Made by a program: the position numbers and the translations under genes
Assembly (NCBI GenBank): GCA_027605045.1
Contig: JAQFWX010000042.1
Span: 1 to 64,000 of the forward strand
Length of the DNA stretch: 64,000 nucleotides
DNA from: Phallus indusiatus
Lineage: Eukaryota; Basidiomycota; Agaricomycetes; Phallales; Phallaceae
Direction: 5' to 3'
The notes under the pieces: model-generated
Seen by the model: the letters and a program-made list of their open reading frames with translations, nothing else
The model's database searches: none
What the model was told of the DNA's origin: nothing
Shown here: positions 49,675-59,940 of the stretch, one piece after another
How the letters are laid out: each line of letters starts with the position of its first letter
Numbering within the stretch: the stretch's first letter is position 1

Positions 49675-49745
49675 ACATCCACCGGGGTTCGAACCCAAGG
49701 GCCTCCTCCCTCTCAAAGGCGCCTAGACCGCTAGGCCATACGGCA
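49675..49745 (-). pseudogene. tRNA-like remnant with A and B boxes
   Basis: On the minus strand, TGGCCTAGCGG matches the pol III A box and GGGTTCGAACCC the B box, spaced as in a tRNA of about 70 nt. The D arm pairs, and GAG could be an anticodon, but the anticodon stem is mismatched and the 3' acceptor strand does not pair with the 5' GCCGTAT end. Best read as a decayed tRNA or the head of a SINE. Confidence 0.5.
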
Positions 49746-50177
49746 CACATGCTCTATACCCATCCGTGACATTCATATGCTGTTAATCCTCAAATAGAGC
49801 TTGGGAGTAAGGGGGATTAGAAGTGATTAAATTTTCTCTAATTCATTTCATATTCAAATTGTGCAAATAATTAATATTTCGCACATATTTCTTCCATCGC
49901 CAGGCTGGCGGAATGGGCGCCTCTGAGTTTGTCTGCCGAACAGCCGCTGAGTCAGCTGGGTGTTCGAGCTGTTATTCCCGATCCATATGGTCAACAATGT
50001 TTATTCAATGAATCAAGTATCATATTCACACGCTCATTTGAAGAATGTAGTGGTGCGACGCCTTCTAGGTTGCAGAATATTGATGGCCGTGGCATATGTA
50101 CAAAGCCAGTCTTCAAACTTTCGTTCTTCTCCTCTTTCCCATAACAATCTCTCATTCTATCACAGTAGAGTCTACCT

Positions 50178-53100
50178 ATGTCTGACGCTGATAGTCTAAC
50201 CGAGTCCAGCAGGGCACAGTTCCAAACTCTAAACGACGGTGGGAAAAGCTCGAGCTTGAACATCACCTTGCAGGAATCTTGTAGAAACCATGGCGGCTCT
50301 GCTCCCAGTGGCGCTGAAGACAAGAGTACAACGCCACTCGTCGTACATCCTGAAGTGCCTTATATCGCAGGAGAAGCAGAAACCATTACGAAAGACAACC
50401 ATAGTGAAAGTGCGAACGATGCCTCCTTGAAGCTTTTACAGGTCATTTTCCGCGAGTTTTTTGGTGATTCTTCTTTGTTTGTGCTTGTGGCATGGACACG
50501 CACCTTATATCTTTCCAAGGTATCACACCCAAACCATCATCCGACTACACTGAAGAAATACAGGCATTTCGCAAGAGATTTTTCGGGTTGGCGAAAGGCT
50601 CTTCGTCCGAAAGTAGCTGTAAGTGTGGTTCCATGTACTCAAACACCTTGGTTAATTTCTTTTAGCAAATAATCGATATGATTACGAGCAAAAATACCCA
50701 AGAGATCCACCGGGGAAAGAAGCGGCCGGAGACGCTCGTGTCTGGCTAACCTACCTTGATGAAGCTGAAATTTTTGATCGCGAGAAGGTAGAAGGATGGA
50801 AAGAGACGGCGGACGTTCTCCTTGTTTTTGTGAGGAAAAACGTGTTTTTTGTTTTGCATAAGATGTTTTGCTGATATTGACATACTAGGCTGGTCTCTTT
50901 TCTGGCGTTATAACGACATTTGTTTCGCAGGCCTCTCAAAACCTTCAGCAAGATAATACTCAAGTGTCTGCATCTTTATTATTCGAAATAGCCCAGATAT
51001 TACGAGCACAATCTGATGGAACACCAATCAATAGCATTCCCAAATCAACATTGACGCCCGTTTCGCCATTCTCGCCGTCGACGAACGCGTTCTTGGTGAA
51101 CGGTCTGTGGTTTACTAGTTTAGCAATCACATTGTCCGCCGCCCTATTTGCCGTCCTCGCCAAACAATGGCTTTATTATTATCTGTCTTCTATCACGGGA
51201 ACCGCTCATGAAAAAGCAAGGGCTAGACAGTTACGGTTTAATGGTTTTGAATTGTGGAAAGTCGGGGCCATTATCGATCTCCTCCCTATCCTCTTACATC
51301 TTGCTGTCGGTTTCTTCCTTACGGGCATCATCATACTACTGTTTCCACTGGATGGTCATGTCGCTTGGATCATCTTCGTGATTACGGGTATCACGTATCT
51401 TCTATATTTCGTTTCCGTGATATTGCCGATTCGATATCCGGAATGTCCTTATACGACTTCCTTGACGATTTACCTCGGTGTTCTTTTCTTTTCATTACGA
51501 ACAATTTTTCGCCGTGCCGGCATGACTTTGAGAAATGTTACTCGGATGGTAGGAAGACCCAGAACCTTACACTATATTCACTGTCTCCTTCGTCACATTT
51601 CCAATGCTGTTCGCCACGCATTCTCCTCCATATCCGAGCTAGCTGGCGTGGCTTGTCGTGGCTTGCAAAAGTTACGAGACACAATTTTCGCCCAGGAATT
51701 ACCCAAATCTACGAATTGGAGAGAAGAGAGTATAAAGAGAGCAACAGAAAATATGGCTCTCCTTGATTTCGAGGCACTCGATCGACTTTACACCATTTCA
51801 CCCAACAGGAGTGTTCATCGAATTATCGCACGGTGTATAGCTGTGCACCCAAGTATCGGTCAGGAATTTGGGTTCCATTTTTGTGAAAATATCTTGAGGA
51901 CTTTGGATGTCAGCGAAACGAATATGTCGGATTTGCGCTATGGACTGTGCTTGGATATTCAGACTATTGGGGACAAGCACTGGCGTTTATTCCGATCCAT
52001 TACCAATGTGGACGAAAGCCAACTAGAAGATACGGAGTATCAAAGTTATTCCCGAATTGCCAACAATGTACTGGGCGGAAATTATCGTCAAATCATGACG
52101 GATGTCCTCAACCATGATCTCAAACTCCCACTGGTTATGTGGCGGCATCTATTTAAGAAGGTCCCACGGAATGCTACAGTGGCAGCGCATATAGTTATGC
52201 ATGGGCAAAATGACTTATTTGATTGGAAGTCTGCATGCACCACGCGTGTTATATTCTTCCATAATACAGAATTGGGACGATGGAAATTTGATTACCTTTT
52301 CCGTTACTTTTTCGATGATACCGAACCTGATTATTCCCCAGAAAAGGCTTTTGAAACACGTTATCTCCTGCTCATCACCATCTACCATAACCTTACATCC
52401 AATCAACCTCTCGTTCTTGATAAGGTACATAGGGAAAATACCTTGCTTCGCTTGTTTCGCAACTTCAGGATCAAGACTGATTCTCCTAACCAAACCATTT
52501 TTCCTGAGAACTACTTTACCTTCTTCAGAGGCGTTTTCTGCGTGGATGCGTTCTGGAGTGAGTCCATGACACACGGTGCCAGAATTATGGCGACAGTGCG
52601 TCTGGACAATATTTGGGACTACGCAGGCACCGACATGGTTAACTGCTTCCGCTTCGCGGAGAACTACGACCTTGCGTCCGTGTATGAATGGTGTTCCGGC
52701 GATCTTGATATCGGTCTCTTGTTGTACACAACACCCATATTTACACTGTTGTTCATGCCACAAAATCGCGATAGTCTGTGTACCACCCTTTTGAACGATC
52801 CGAACGCAGTACATAATCTCGCGAATTGTTTTCGGAATCTGGGGAATTGTCATAACTCCCGTGGCGCAAGAACACACATGCTCTACCCAAATCTCATGGG
52901 TCTCTTCAAATACGTGAAGCCAGAAACGCCTTTTTTCAACATTCTCTATAGCTCGTCTGTACTTGTACAAGCTTGGAAGCTCCTGGTGTTTCGGGAAATG
53001 GATTCAAAAAATTTTCTTCTTGTCATTAAATCGAAGGTCGACCAAGAGAGGTTAACGAATCTCCATGCCGCTATGACTGACCAGATACGATCTTCCGAAG

Positions 53101-53398
53101 ACTCATACATGCGTCTAGCCCTCGAAAAGTCCGCACGCGAGTTCGAAAGGATTACGAATTTGTCCCATTTACAAGCCAAGTCCTCCACCGCAAATTCTAT
53201 GCCTGAGCATGCAACGGACAAGAATCTTGATATTGAAGAGCGTGCCCAAGAGGTTATTGCGAACGAGGTAATTTTCCTAATGTTCAATTTGAATATCATA
53301 ATAATTTAATATATCCACAGTGTGAAAATTCTCACAGATCCATAATCCACCGGATAAAAAAGAGTGTTTGGCCAAAGACATCCGTAATTAACAAATAG
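50178..53398 (+). CDS. DUF6535-type membrane protein, copy 4
   Basis: Exon 1 starts MSDADSLTESSRAQF and ends at EFFG with a GTGATT donor; further exons carry ITPKPSSDYTEEIQAFRKRF, NNRYDYEQKYPRDPPGKEA with GWKETADVLLVF, and the long exon with AGLFSGVITTFVSQASQNL and the complete four-helix module (NGLWFTSLAITLSAALFAV, LLPILLHLAVGFFLTGIII, TGITYLLYFVSVILPI). The main frame reaches an AACGAG-GTAATT donor near 53267, and the tail exon reads HRSIIHRIKKSVWPKTSV before TAG 53396-53398. It is intact, on the same strand as copies 2 and 3, and closest to copy 3 in the N-terminal exons. Its leader exon resembles copy 2 (S-L-ES-RAQF). Confidence 0.85.
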
Positions 53399-54939
53399 AC
53401 GATCAACAATCGGGAAAATGGATGGATAGTGCTTTGGATGTTCGTTTCTTTATTTGTATGTTATGAAGTATTGGGATAGACAGGGACAGACTCTTCCGGA
53501 AATTCAAGTAGCATTCCGAAGCCGATCGATCAAAAGACTTCTGTTTCTTGAAAAATGATAAGGTATATTCAATATCGTGCCAAAAGGGCAATTATATGCC
53601 ATAATAATTAGCTACAAAAGTGAAAAAGACAGCCTGACAGCGTCTTAACTAGACATCACTGTCGTTAGATGAATGAAGGCGATCGCCGTCTTCTCTCTGA
53701 TATATTGGTGTTGGAATTTGTAGTGTCGGACTCAAGTCGGACTACGCATAGTACTAAAGACTTGAAAATTGAACGGGTTGTAACGGGTTGTCTCCACTAT
53801 CTCGTGTCTCTCCATCCTACATCTCCATCCTCCATACTAATTCCAACAAGATATACACATCAACCATATATTTGTGCACTGAAGGTCAGGTTTTGCGATA
53901 CCTCATTGACATGTATTACTTCATCCTAAAAACGTTCATCTCATATCTTTATCCTGTCAATTTCAAAAACCCTTGACGACGAAATTATTTATATACGGCG
54001 GTAAAGACCATACTGTACTGTACTAAGGGCTCGGATTGATCGATCTCAGTACGAGAAACTTCCAAAATTCCGAGGATATCGATTATAACATGACACCGCT
54101 TTTGAGTTACTACCTTTTCAGCAAAATGCTCTCTTCGAGGGTAAGGCTACTATCGGTCTGTGGATTAAGCTACGATCCTTCTTCAACCAGAACTTTAATT
54201 GCCTCGTCTTAGTGTACGTTTTACAATTTTCTACTGAGTAAGAGACAATGTCGACTAATGCCTTTAATTTACTAACAGTACCCCAGACTGCTCAAGGGCC
54301 AGTGTATAAATTATTAACTACTTTCAGGTACGTTTTCTCTCTTGAATCCCATTCCATCCCATCAACATAATGTTAAATATACTAGATGGCCGATAAAGTA
54401 ACAAAATCGCTCATCACCCACGTCACCACGGGCACACCTGGCAGAAGTTCGCCAACCCGGTTGCAAAACTGTTTATCCCAAGACGTCCGCTGAACAGGAA
54501 AGATTCGGTATTAGTTTTGATTAAGACAGAGTGTCAGTTACCAAGAGAATGTTAAAACCGGTGGCGAACAATGGTGGACCGAGCCAGCAAGACAACTTGA
54601 AGTGCACTGACGCAGTTATGGCGACAGTTTTGGCGCAACTATGGAGCAAGTTAAGGAGGCCCTTGAGGTAATTAGCAGGGAGGATCTCAAGGATTCCCGA
54701 TGATCGTGAAGTGTCTTCTTCCCTAATCTCACTCGCCGCTTTTAACTCAATAATGCTGTTAGTTATCACATCAACTTATGTACTTGTATTTTGATCGAGA
54801 TCGACTACACCTTGCTCGCTTGAAATCTGAAATTTTACATTGATAAATATCTACCTACAACAGCGTCGGAAGATTTCGCTTTTCATGTCTCTTTCGGCAG
54901 CCAGCGCGAGTCGACCGGGGAATATTGTGGAGTCTTCAG
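53399..54939. other. Intergenic; possible unplaced exons
   Basis: A plus-strand stretch at 54122-54211 reads QNALFEGKATIGLWIKLRSF and another at 54279-54328 reads VPQTAQGPVYKLLTTF; both look like protein and could be upstream exons of the gene ending at 55463, but no phase-consistent join was found. Nothing else was supported. Confidence 0.3.
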
Positions 54940-55463
54940 CATACAGAGGGAGTAAACTGTAACGAATGCTTGAAGTACAAGGTATATATGAAAACATTTA
55001 CATTCTATAAACAGTCAAATTACTCATCGCTCCTATTCGCAGCACGTGGAATGGTTCATTGTTCCGCGCGACACTGCCAACTCGCCATACCCAACCCTTG
55101 TTCTTAAAATTCATTACGATCTGTATAAAGGGAAGAGGAACAACGGACGAGATGTGTGAGTGAGAGAACTTTCTTTCACCCCTTCTTTTTTTATTTTCTT
55201 TCGATTTTACCTTTTACTAGTGTGCAATTTGTGCTTCAGCTAGAGCCGATCAACAATGCAGGAGCATGTCCAGTCGTGCACCTTCTCGCTATGGCTCTGG
55301 AGGACCAAATATTCGAGGCTATTCAAAATTTGGACGACCTATGGCTCCTGATGATCAACACTACCGAGAGAGTTCGTTTAGGTATCAAACTCGACAAAGG
55401 CAACCTCTCCATTCTAATGTCACTCATGCCCCATTCTCGGGTCATGATCTCTCCTACCCGTAG
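54940..55463 (+). CDS. 3' exons of an unrecognised cysteine-containing protein
   Basis: Three segments stay in frame across two GT-AG introns (54982-55042 and 55154-55220): 54940-54981, 55043-55153 and 55221-55463 with TAG. The first ends VNCNECLKYK, the second reads HVEWFIVPRDTANSPYPTLV then a basic stretch, and the third opens CAICASARADQQC and continues as a low-complexity Arg/Ser/Gly/Gln tail (SSRAPSRYGSGG, YRESSFRYQTRQRQ). The CxxC pairs could bind zinc and the tail resembles RNA-binding disordered regions, but I do not recognise the family. The 5' end is not established. The retrotransposon begins 74 bp after its stop codon. Confidence 0.45.
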
Positions 55464-55537
55464 CACCTACCACTGACCAGTGTTACATAGATGCAAAATA
55501 GAATAATGTCCCACGACTTTCCTTGAGCGTCCCTGCG

Positions 55538-55678
55538 GTAGGGACGGTGCCGAGACGGCACCACCGTCCTGCAGAGCGCAGAGAGCGCTAGAGGCACTCA
55601 CGGTTCTTCCAGACCACCATCATCACACTAGATAGTTCACATTCACTCGCATTAGACATCCATCCATCTTTTTGCTTT
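55538..55678 (+). repeat. Split direct repeat A1 (left end)
   Basis: 141 bp, identical to A2 at 60062-60202. Its first 30 bases can fold: GGACGG pairs with CCGTCC and TGCCG with CGGCA around an AGA loop. Confidence 0.95.
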
Positions 55679-55710
55679 ATCATCCCTTTCTTTAGTTTTT
55701 CTTCCTGAAT

Positions 55711-57140
55711 ATGATCTCCAACACGAAAGAGTCCGATCTAGTCAATATCTTGTCTGAAGGTGTGCACGGCGCCAGTGGAAACAACCCGTCGATCTCATCG
55801 GCGGCCTGCTCTACAGGCCCGCCGCACGCCTCATCAGCACCCAGTGTGACGAACGCTGAATCGGGATCGGGAGCAGGGCACCAAGACAACCTGGGCCGCG
55901 CCCCGTCTCACACTCCCTCAGCTACGGGCCAGCCGTCTCAAGCCAACTCTGGCTTGAGTTGTCAACAGCTGTTTACCCCGAGTGGCTTGCCTGAAGTTAT
56001 GCGTCTAGTGTCTGAATCTTCTAAAGAAGATGAAAAGAAATATGTGCTGCCCGCGGCGATCCCGGGTTTCCACATAAGTGCCACCCAGATCCGTAAGTCT
56101 TATTTCTCATTAAAGCCCCAGTTGGGGTTCACCTTTGAGCAAATCGCTACCCGGTGTAGCGTCAGGCTAGTTGGCCGTGAAATGGACAGTGGTCATCATT
56201 TTAATTTCATGCCCGCGCTAACCCCAGTTGGGGAGTGGCATCATGGACAGGGCCATGGAGAGCCGTCCTTCTTTTCTCTTCTGAATCCTTCCTTTCCAAA
56301 TTCCCTCGTAATTTGCATGAAGGGTGCTAATCTGCCCTTTCCCTTCCCCCTTCAGTTATCTCCCATAAGATCCAAGACCTGTTCCGCAGAGGGCGTTTTG
56401 TGGGATACTCTAAGCTTGTACCCAGCAACAGCTTCGCACCAGAGAATGATGACCAGGACTTCGTGATTAATGCTCAGGGCGGCTTGACTGAGAAAGCGCC
56501 CGATCTCTCGAAAGAATACGACATCAACCCCCTGGACTGGATCAATGCAGCCAGAACAGCCGTGGACTGGGTGCGAACTTATCACGGAGAAGAGAGAGCA
56601 GCGGCTCTGCAGAAACATCATGCCTACGTCCTAGCCACCGGACAAGAGCACACATGGAGAATCGCATTGGAATACGATGTCAGGCAGCGCCAGTTATCGG
56701 CACTATATCACCAGCATGACCTTGGCACAGCAGACGAGAGTGCACTGACTCGAATTACCACCAAGAAAGCGGCAGCCCTAACTGTGTCGGATCCCTCCCC
56801 ACGCACTCCTTCCAAACGCAAAGCATCGGAAGCAGCAACCCCAGAGAGATCAAAACGCTCTCGCTCAGAGAGGGTCCGTTGTTTTCGCTGTGGCAGACCC
56901 GACCACTTGCCTGCACGGTGTCAAGCTGAGAAGACCATCGCCGGAAAAACCCCCTTTCGTCTCACACCCTCGCCGAAGAATGAACATGCCCTCTCTTCCC
57001 CAGACGGCAAGCGCCTGTGCACCAACTGGGCCAGATTCGGTGACTGTCGACTCAGTACAAACTGCTCCTTTCTTCATGCCTGCAGCCTCTGCGGTGACAA
57101 CACCCACGGAAATAGTAGCTGTCCAGCCATCAGATCCTAG
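55711..57140 (+). CDS. Retrotransposon Gag-like protein, spliced, three zinc motifs
   Basis: Two exons, 55711-56092 and 56356-57140, joined by a 263-nt intron with a consensus GTAAGT donor and CTTCAG acceptor, give 388 residues. The N-terminal third is Ser/Gly/Ala-rich and disordered. After the join comes a helical region (HKIQDLFRRGRFVGYSKLV, DINPLDWINAARTAVDWV). A basic segment (SKRKASEAATPERSKRSR-like) precedes three zinc motifs: CFRCGRPDHLPARC (CCHC, C-x2-C-x4-H-x4-C), a C-x8-C-x5-C-x3-H motif at about residues 345-364 (CCCH type) and CSLCGDNTHGNSSC (CCHC). Gag packages the element RNA; the basic tail and knuckles fit that role. Its stop overlaps the region where the next frame of RT begins. 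Without the splice, the upstream frame would end in unrelated sequence at 56466. Confidence 0.8.
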
Positions 57141-57283
57141 GCGGGTGGTGACCCCCTTGGATCATACTAAGGTAGAGGCAGCCTTACGTAAATACAATAT
57201 TTATGACGCCTTCACACACATTGTGGAGGGTCTGGTACATGGCTTCGATGTGGGTGTACGGGATCATCCGACACGCACCTTAA

Positions 57284-58771
57284 TCTTTCGAAAATCACAA
57301 ATCATCTTCACTCGACCCCGATTTCATCACTACATACATTCAGAAAGAGCAAGCGGCCGGCCGCTACTCCATAGCCTATTCTACAGAGGAGCTGGAATCC
57401 ATAATCGGTCCATTTCGGACTTCCCCCTTGGGTCTAGTGCCCAAACCAGGATCCGACTCGTTTCGCATGATCCAGGACTTATCCTTCCCACGGAAAGATT
57501 CTCTCCACCTTTCTGTCAATGCTGGGGTGAATTCCGACGACTTCCCAACAGCGTGGGGCACCTTCACCATAGCAGCCGATCTCATTCTGAGCTTACCACC
57601 AGGTGCTCGTGCTGCAACTTTCGACATCTCAGCAGCGTACCGGATCACACCCGTGAGACCAGACCAACAAGCATCCTTGTGCATCCAATGGGAAGGAAAA
57701 GTATATGTAGACAGAGCAGTGATGTTTGGCCTAGCCTCAAGCGCCGGAGTTTTCGGGTCCATAGCAGACATGCTGGTAGCACTCTATCAAGCCGGGGGTT
57801 GGCCACATGTCATAAAGTGGGTGGACGATTTCTTCGTGATACAGTTACCGGGAGAATCATGGTCAGAAGAGGAGTTCATGGCCTTCACAGGGAAGTTAGG
57901 GGTCCCATGGAGCCCGACAAAGATCCGCCCGCTATCCACACGCCAGAAGTACATAGGTTTCATTTGGGACCTGGATTCAAAGTCAGTAGCGCTCCCAGCG
58001 GACAAGTTAGCGGCTGTCATGGACATGCTGCACTCATGGATAGATCCAAGCCCACCGGTGTCAGCAAAAGGAGCAGCGTCATTCCACGGCAAACTGGTTC
58101 ACATATCCTCCATTTTCTCCTTAATTCGCCCATTCCTGAGGGGACTGGCCCTTTTCGCAGCTTCCTTTGCAGCAGCCTACATCAAGAAGTCACCATCAGC
58201 AGCTGTGAAAGCGGACCTGTCGTGGGTGAGATTCATCATCCAAGCATCTCCCAAGTCGCTCCCCTTGCAACAATCAAACCCAATCGATGTACAATGGTGG
58301 GGGGATGCGAGCTCCTCATTCGGTGTCGGCGTGGTCGTTTCCGGAGTCTGGGATGTGTGGCAGTGGACCGACAGCACAATCATCGGTCCGGGTCGCCAAT
58401 ACGACATTGGCTGGGCCGAAGCTGTAGCAGTAGAGCTGGGTCTGCGCCTGGTGCTACACCTGAACCTACCGACAGTCCAACCAGGTGTCACTGTACTTGT
58501 GCGCTCCGACAACAAAGGGGTAGTGGGTGCTGTCAATCGTGGCAGGTCACGAAATGCTCACACGAATCGGATACTCAAGGAGATTTACAAAATCCTGGCA
58601 GCATCACAAATCAAACTATCCCCCACCTACGTGCAGTCTGGCATCAACCGTGCAGACAGTCTTTCGAGAGGCCAGGTAGCCGACTTCCTATCTGCTGGAG
58701 GCGCCTTGCATCGCAGTTCAGTTCCTTTGCCGGACCACCTCCTTGGGCTCTTAACCCCGTGGTCTGGGTGA
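57284..58771 (+). CDS. Reverse transcriptase-RNase H of the Ngaro-type element
   Basis: The RT frame carries GPFRTSPLGLVPKPGSDSF and MIQDLSFPRKDSLHLSV (fingers), ATFDISAAYRITPVRP (first catalytic Asp), MFGLASSAGVFG, the polymerase box IKWVDDFFVI (VDD variant of YxDD) and QKYIGFIWDL. The RNase H domain follows with VQWWGDASSSFGVGVVV (Asp), AEAVAVELGLRL (Glu), VRSDNKGVVGAV (Asp) and INRADSLSRGQ (Asp). The conserved N-terminal RT segment (HTKVEAALRKYNIYDAF, VEGLVHGFDVGVRDHPTR) lies just upstream but in the preceding frame, so a +1 shift is needed between 57284 and 57293, around TTTCGAAAA. The first ATG in this frame is 57428. The frame stops with TGA at 58769-58771, overlapping the recombinase start. 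Confidence 0.9.
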   Translation, partial: SFENHKSSSLDPDFITTYIQKEQAAGRYSIAYSTEELESIIGPFRTSPLGLVPKPGSDSFRMIQDLSFPRKDSLHLSVNAGVNSDDFPTAWGTFTIAADLILSLPPGARAATFDISAAYRITPVRPDQQASLCIQWEGKVYVDRAVMFGLASSAGVFGSIADMLVALYQAGGWPHVIKWVDDFFVIQLPGESWSEEEFMAFTGKLGVPWSPTKIRPLSTRQKYIGFIWDLDSKSVALPADKLAAVMDMLHSWIDPSPPVSAKGAASFHGKLVHISSIFSLIRPFLRGLALFAASFAAAYIKKSPSAAVKADLSWVRFIIQASPKSLPLQQSNPIDVQWWGDASSSFGVGVVVSGVWDVWQWTDSTIIGPGRQYDIGWAEAVAVELGLRLVLHLNLPTVQPGVTVLVRSDNKGVVGAVNRGRSRNAHTNRILKEIYKILAASQIKLSPTYVQSGINRADSLSRGQVADFLSAGGALHRSSVPLPDHLLGLLTPWSG

Positions 58772-59910
58772 TGCAACCACAGGCACCCGTTCGTCGCAGG
58801 CTGCCCCTGTCACAGCTCCGTCCGAAGTGCAGAGCTGATGAAAGACTTTTCTGCTGGCGCGGAGTCAACACACCACCAGCATCGACGATTGACGATCTTC
58901 TCATCCATACCCTCGCTGCTATAGCTTCTAGGGCCTCATTGCGGAGCCCAGATAGCTATGGGGCTGGGCTACGCAAGTTTCACATTTTCTGCGACCTTTT
59001 CAGCATTGCCGAAGCTCAGAGATTACCAGCGTCTTTCGAGGTCCTCCATTCCTTTGCCCTTTGGGCCACGGCAGTACCTGAGTTCATACCGGCCAGTGAG
59101 ATGCAACATCACCCGCTGGAGCCGGTTGCGGTAGATACAGCTCGCAAATACCTGTCTGCCGTGCGTGCATGGCACCTAGCGCAAGGCTGGCCTTCACCTC
59201 TATCTGACGAAACTTGGTGCCGCATCAATTGGTCCCTGCGTGGCCTGGCCAACCTGCAAGGGGAAGGGCGTCGCAAGCCTCCTCGTCCCCCTGTCACCCT
59301 GTCAATGCTCCGTCAGCTGAAGCAGGCGTTGTGTCTCGACTCACCTTTCGATGCCTGCGTTTGGGCAGCAGCCTCCTGTGCCTTCTGGGGGCTGATGCGT
59401 TTCGGAGAGGTGACGGTCCCATCGAGGAAGGCCTTTTCGGGCTCAAGACATTTGAAACGGGCCGATGTCTTCCTACTGCAGGATGACAAGGGGCGCCCCG
59501 TCATGAAGCTGTGGCTGCCGTCTGCGAAGACAGCAAAGCCAGGGGAGTCACAGGCTGTGGTGGTAGTGGGCCAACGGGAGACGTGCCCGTTAGAAGCAAT
59601 CAAGCACCTGTTCCAGTTGGTGCCAGCGGAACCGACGGACCCATTATTCAGCTGGAGGGATGCACGGAGGGCGATAAGACTACTCACCAAAGACGCAGCA
59701 CTGCGGCGAATCAAGCAGGCCTTGTCAGCAGAGGGCAAAGGCCTTGTCTTTGGGCACTCGTTCAGGATCGGGGGAGCATCATTCTTTCTGGCTCAAGGGG
59801 TCAACCCAGAGATAGTCCGCCTAGCTGGAAGGTGGAAATCCCTATCGTACCAGACATACGTGAGGGCGTTTGAACAGATAGCGCCCCAGCACCTGAGCAA
59901 CATGGAGTAG
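58771..59910 (+). CDS. Tyrosine recombinase of the Ngaro-type element
   Basis: A 379-residue protein starting at the ATG of a TGATG overlap with the RT stop codon. The N-terminal core-binding helices (SPDSYGAGLRKFHIFCDLF, VAVDTARKYLSAVRAWHLA) are followed by the catalytic domain: Arg in FWGLMRFGEVTVPSR, the HxxR box GHSFRIGGASFFLAQG, the His/Trp position in LAGRWKSLSYQ and the nucleophile Tyr in SYQTYVRAFE. All R-H-R-Y residues are present, so the enzyme should be active. It would recombine the circular element copy, probably at the A/B repeat junction, into the genome. The same frame is open far upstream (to 56890) across the RT gene, but that stretch lacks recombinase homology. Confidence 0.92.
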   Translation: MQPQAPVRRRLPLSQLRPKCRADERLFCWRGVNTPPASTIDDLLIHTLAAIASRASLRSPDSYGAGLRKFHIFCDLFSIAEAQRLPASFEVLHSFALWATAVPEFIPASEMQHHPLEPVAVDTARKYLSAVRAWHLAQGWPSPLSDETWCRINWSLRGLANLQGEGRRKPPRPPVTLSMLRQLKQALCLDSPFDACVWAAASCAFWGLMRFGEVTVPSRKAFSGSRHLKRADVFLLQDDKGRPVMKLWLPSAKTAKPGESQAVVVVGQRETCPLEAIKHLFQLVPAEPTDPLFSWRDARRAIRLLTKDAALRRIKQALSAEGKGLVFGHSFRIGGASFFLAQGVNPEIVRLAGRWKSLSYQTYVRAFEQIAPQHLSNME

Positions 59911-59940
59911 AGATAGGCAGCCGGATCATGTGGTTGGGGG

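Larger units (their letters stand above)
48934..50177. other. Intergenic with tRNA-like and hairpin sequences
   Basis: Besides the tRNA-like remnant and hairpin listed separately, a plus-strand GGTTCAATTCTCC (about 49514) resembles another pol III B box. No protein-coding exon was supported. The right end carries the promoter of DUF6535 copy 4. Confidence 0.4.

Noticed and set aside
49675..49745. Functional tRNA-Leu or tRNA-Glu
   Set aside because: The acceptor strands and anticodon stem do not pair, and the Glu-like CTCTC loop only appears on the strand opposite to the A and B boxes.
56890..59910. A 1006-residue open frame taken as one protein
   Set aside because: Only the ends have homology (RT N-terminus and recombinase). 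The middle is an out-of-frame shadow of gag and RT, and the recombinase has its own ATG in a TGATG overlap.
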